In this document: positions 63,517 through 64,000 of the stretch, piece after piece | Numbering within the stretch: position 1 is the first letter of the stretch | How the letters are laid out: every line of letters starts with the position of its first letter | NCBI RefSeq assembly: GCF_000831645.3 | Contig: NZ_CP012559.1 | Location: 1,612,001 to 1,676,000, forward strand | Direction: 5' to 3' | Length of the DNA: 64,000 bases | Origin: Companilactobacillus heilongjiangensis | GTDB taxonomy: Bacteria; Bacillota; Bacilli; Lactobacillales; Lactobacillaceae | The notes under the pieces: generated by a model | The model's database searches: none | What the model saw: the letters and a program-made list of their open reading frames with translations, nothing else | What the model was told of the DNA's origin: nothing | Translations under genes and position numbers: made by a program

Positions 63517-64000
63517 GCTGTATCATCTCCGAAGTCATATTTTTTCTACGTGAAGCAATTTCGACGTGTCGACCGTGAATCATTGGACGTTGTTGTGGAT
63601 TGCCTAAATATCCACAGGTTCTTTTAACAACATCACATGTTTGTGGATCATGATTGCCACATTGCGGACAAACGAACCCGCGTGCTGTGGCATTGAACTC
63701 ACCTTTAAATCCGCATTCAAAGCATTGGTCAATGGAAGTATTCGTTCCCAAATAACCAACATGGTCATAAGCCCAATCCCAAACAGCTTCCAATGCTTTA
63801 GGATTCTGACGCAAATTAGGATATTCACAGTAATGAATGAACCCACCCGATGCGTACTTCGGAAACGCCTCTTCAAAAGTCAGCTTCTCAAATGGATTAG
63901 GATGCTTTCTAACATCAAAGTGGAAACTATTTGTGTAGTATTCTTTCTCCGTTATGTTTGGTATAACGCCAAATTTCTCTAAATCGTCGCGACAAAATGT
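63446..64000 (-). CDS. nrdD: Anaerobic ribonucleoside-triphosphate reductase, C-terminal part
   Basis: The 3' 184 codons of nrdD, running out of the window at 64000. The segment begins TFCRDDLEKFGVIP and includes the glycyl-radical motif RTCGYLGNP and the zinc ribbon with CFECG and CPQCG. The enzyme reduces ribonucleotides to deoxyribonucleotides in the absence of oxygen. nrdG overlaps its end, so the two are one transcript. The tail after the Gly motif is longer than in many NrdD. Confidence 0.96.
   Translation of the reverse strand, partial: TFCRDDLEKFGVIPNITEKEYYTNSFHFDVRKHPNPFEKLTFEEAFPKYASGGFIHYCEYPNLRQNPKALEAVWDWAYDHVGYLGTNTSIDQCFECGFKGEFNATARGFVCPQCGNHDPQTCDVVKRTCGYLGNPQQRPMIHGRHVEIASRRKNMTSEMIQHAAKYERAKQSDSQRMVKQGPQS

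Overview
The window looks like chromosomal DNA from a low-GC Gram-positive lactic acid bacterium of the Lactobacillaceae. The case rests on AT-rich DNA, strong AGGAGG-type ribosome sites, T-box leaders on argS and leuS, an SMK (SAM-III) box on metK, a complete arginine deiminase cluster and two MntH transporters. Gene order and protein style suggest Companilactobacillus or a near relative; that placement is inference.

Layout: 1-2000 carries hit, a YtxH-like gene and prsA (secretion folding). 2500-4400 is a universal stress protein and mntH. 4438-6323 is a group II intron sitting inside a copy of a repeat. 6.6-7.9 kb is an rsgA-type GTPase with a long structured leader and its own terminator. 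8.2-15.2 kb is a leftward run pbp-yheA-yhaO-yhaN-yhaM (cell wall synthesis plus nuclease functions). 15.8-19.7 kb is a pseudouridine synthase, a UbiA-type prenyltransferase and argS with its T-box. 20.3-26.8 kb is the leftward arginine deiminase cluster arcA-arcB-arcD-arcT-arcC, with a cre site lying on the arcA -35 box. 27-30.4 kb holds small genes, a tRNA-Gly and regulators. 30.6-34.6 kb has tetR-mntH2 and glnA. 35.4-36.3 kb is guaC. 36.9-43.5 kb has a YkcC/YkcB-like glycosyltransferase pair, a two-component system and an ASCH protein. 43.5-46.4 kb has mscL and a decayed mobile island with an integrase remnant beside tRNA-Leu. 46.4-57.4 kb has nnrD, a MurJ-like flippase, leuS, a LysM glucosaminidase, PAP2, an MFS pump and metK. 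57.5-60.1 kb has a membrane protein, an IS30 element and two tRNAs. 60.2-64 kb has a 3-methyladenine glycosylase, a P1B-type ATPase, nrdG and the 3' end of nrdD.

The most striking content is an intergenic repeat family of about 175-200 bp: 16 full copies (one split by the intron), one internally deleted copy and four end remnants, roughly 4-5% of the window. Each full copy folds on paper into a long outer stem enclosing three hairpins. The stem sequences differ between copies but stay complementary, while loops and junction motifs stay constant. Copies that abut a stop codon all lie in the same sense orientation. I do not recognise the family and regard it as the best candidate for an undescribed system here.
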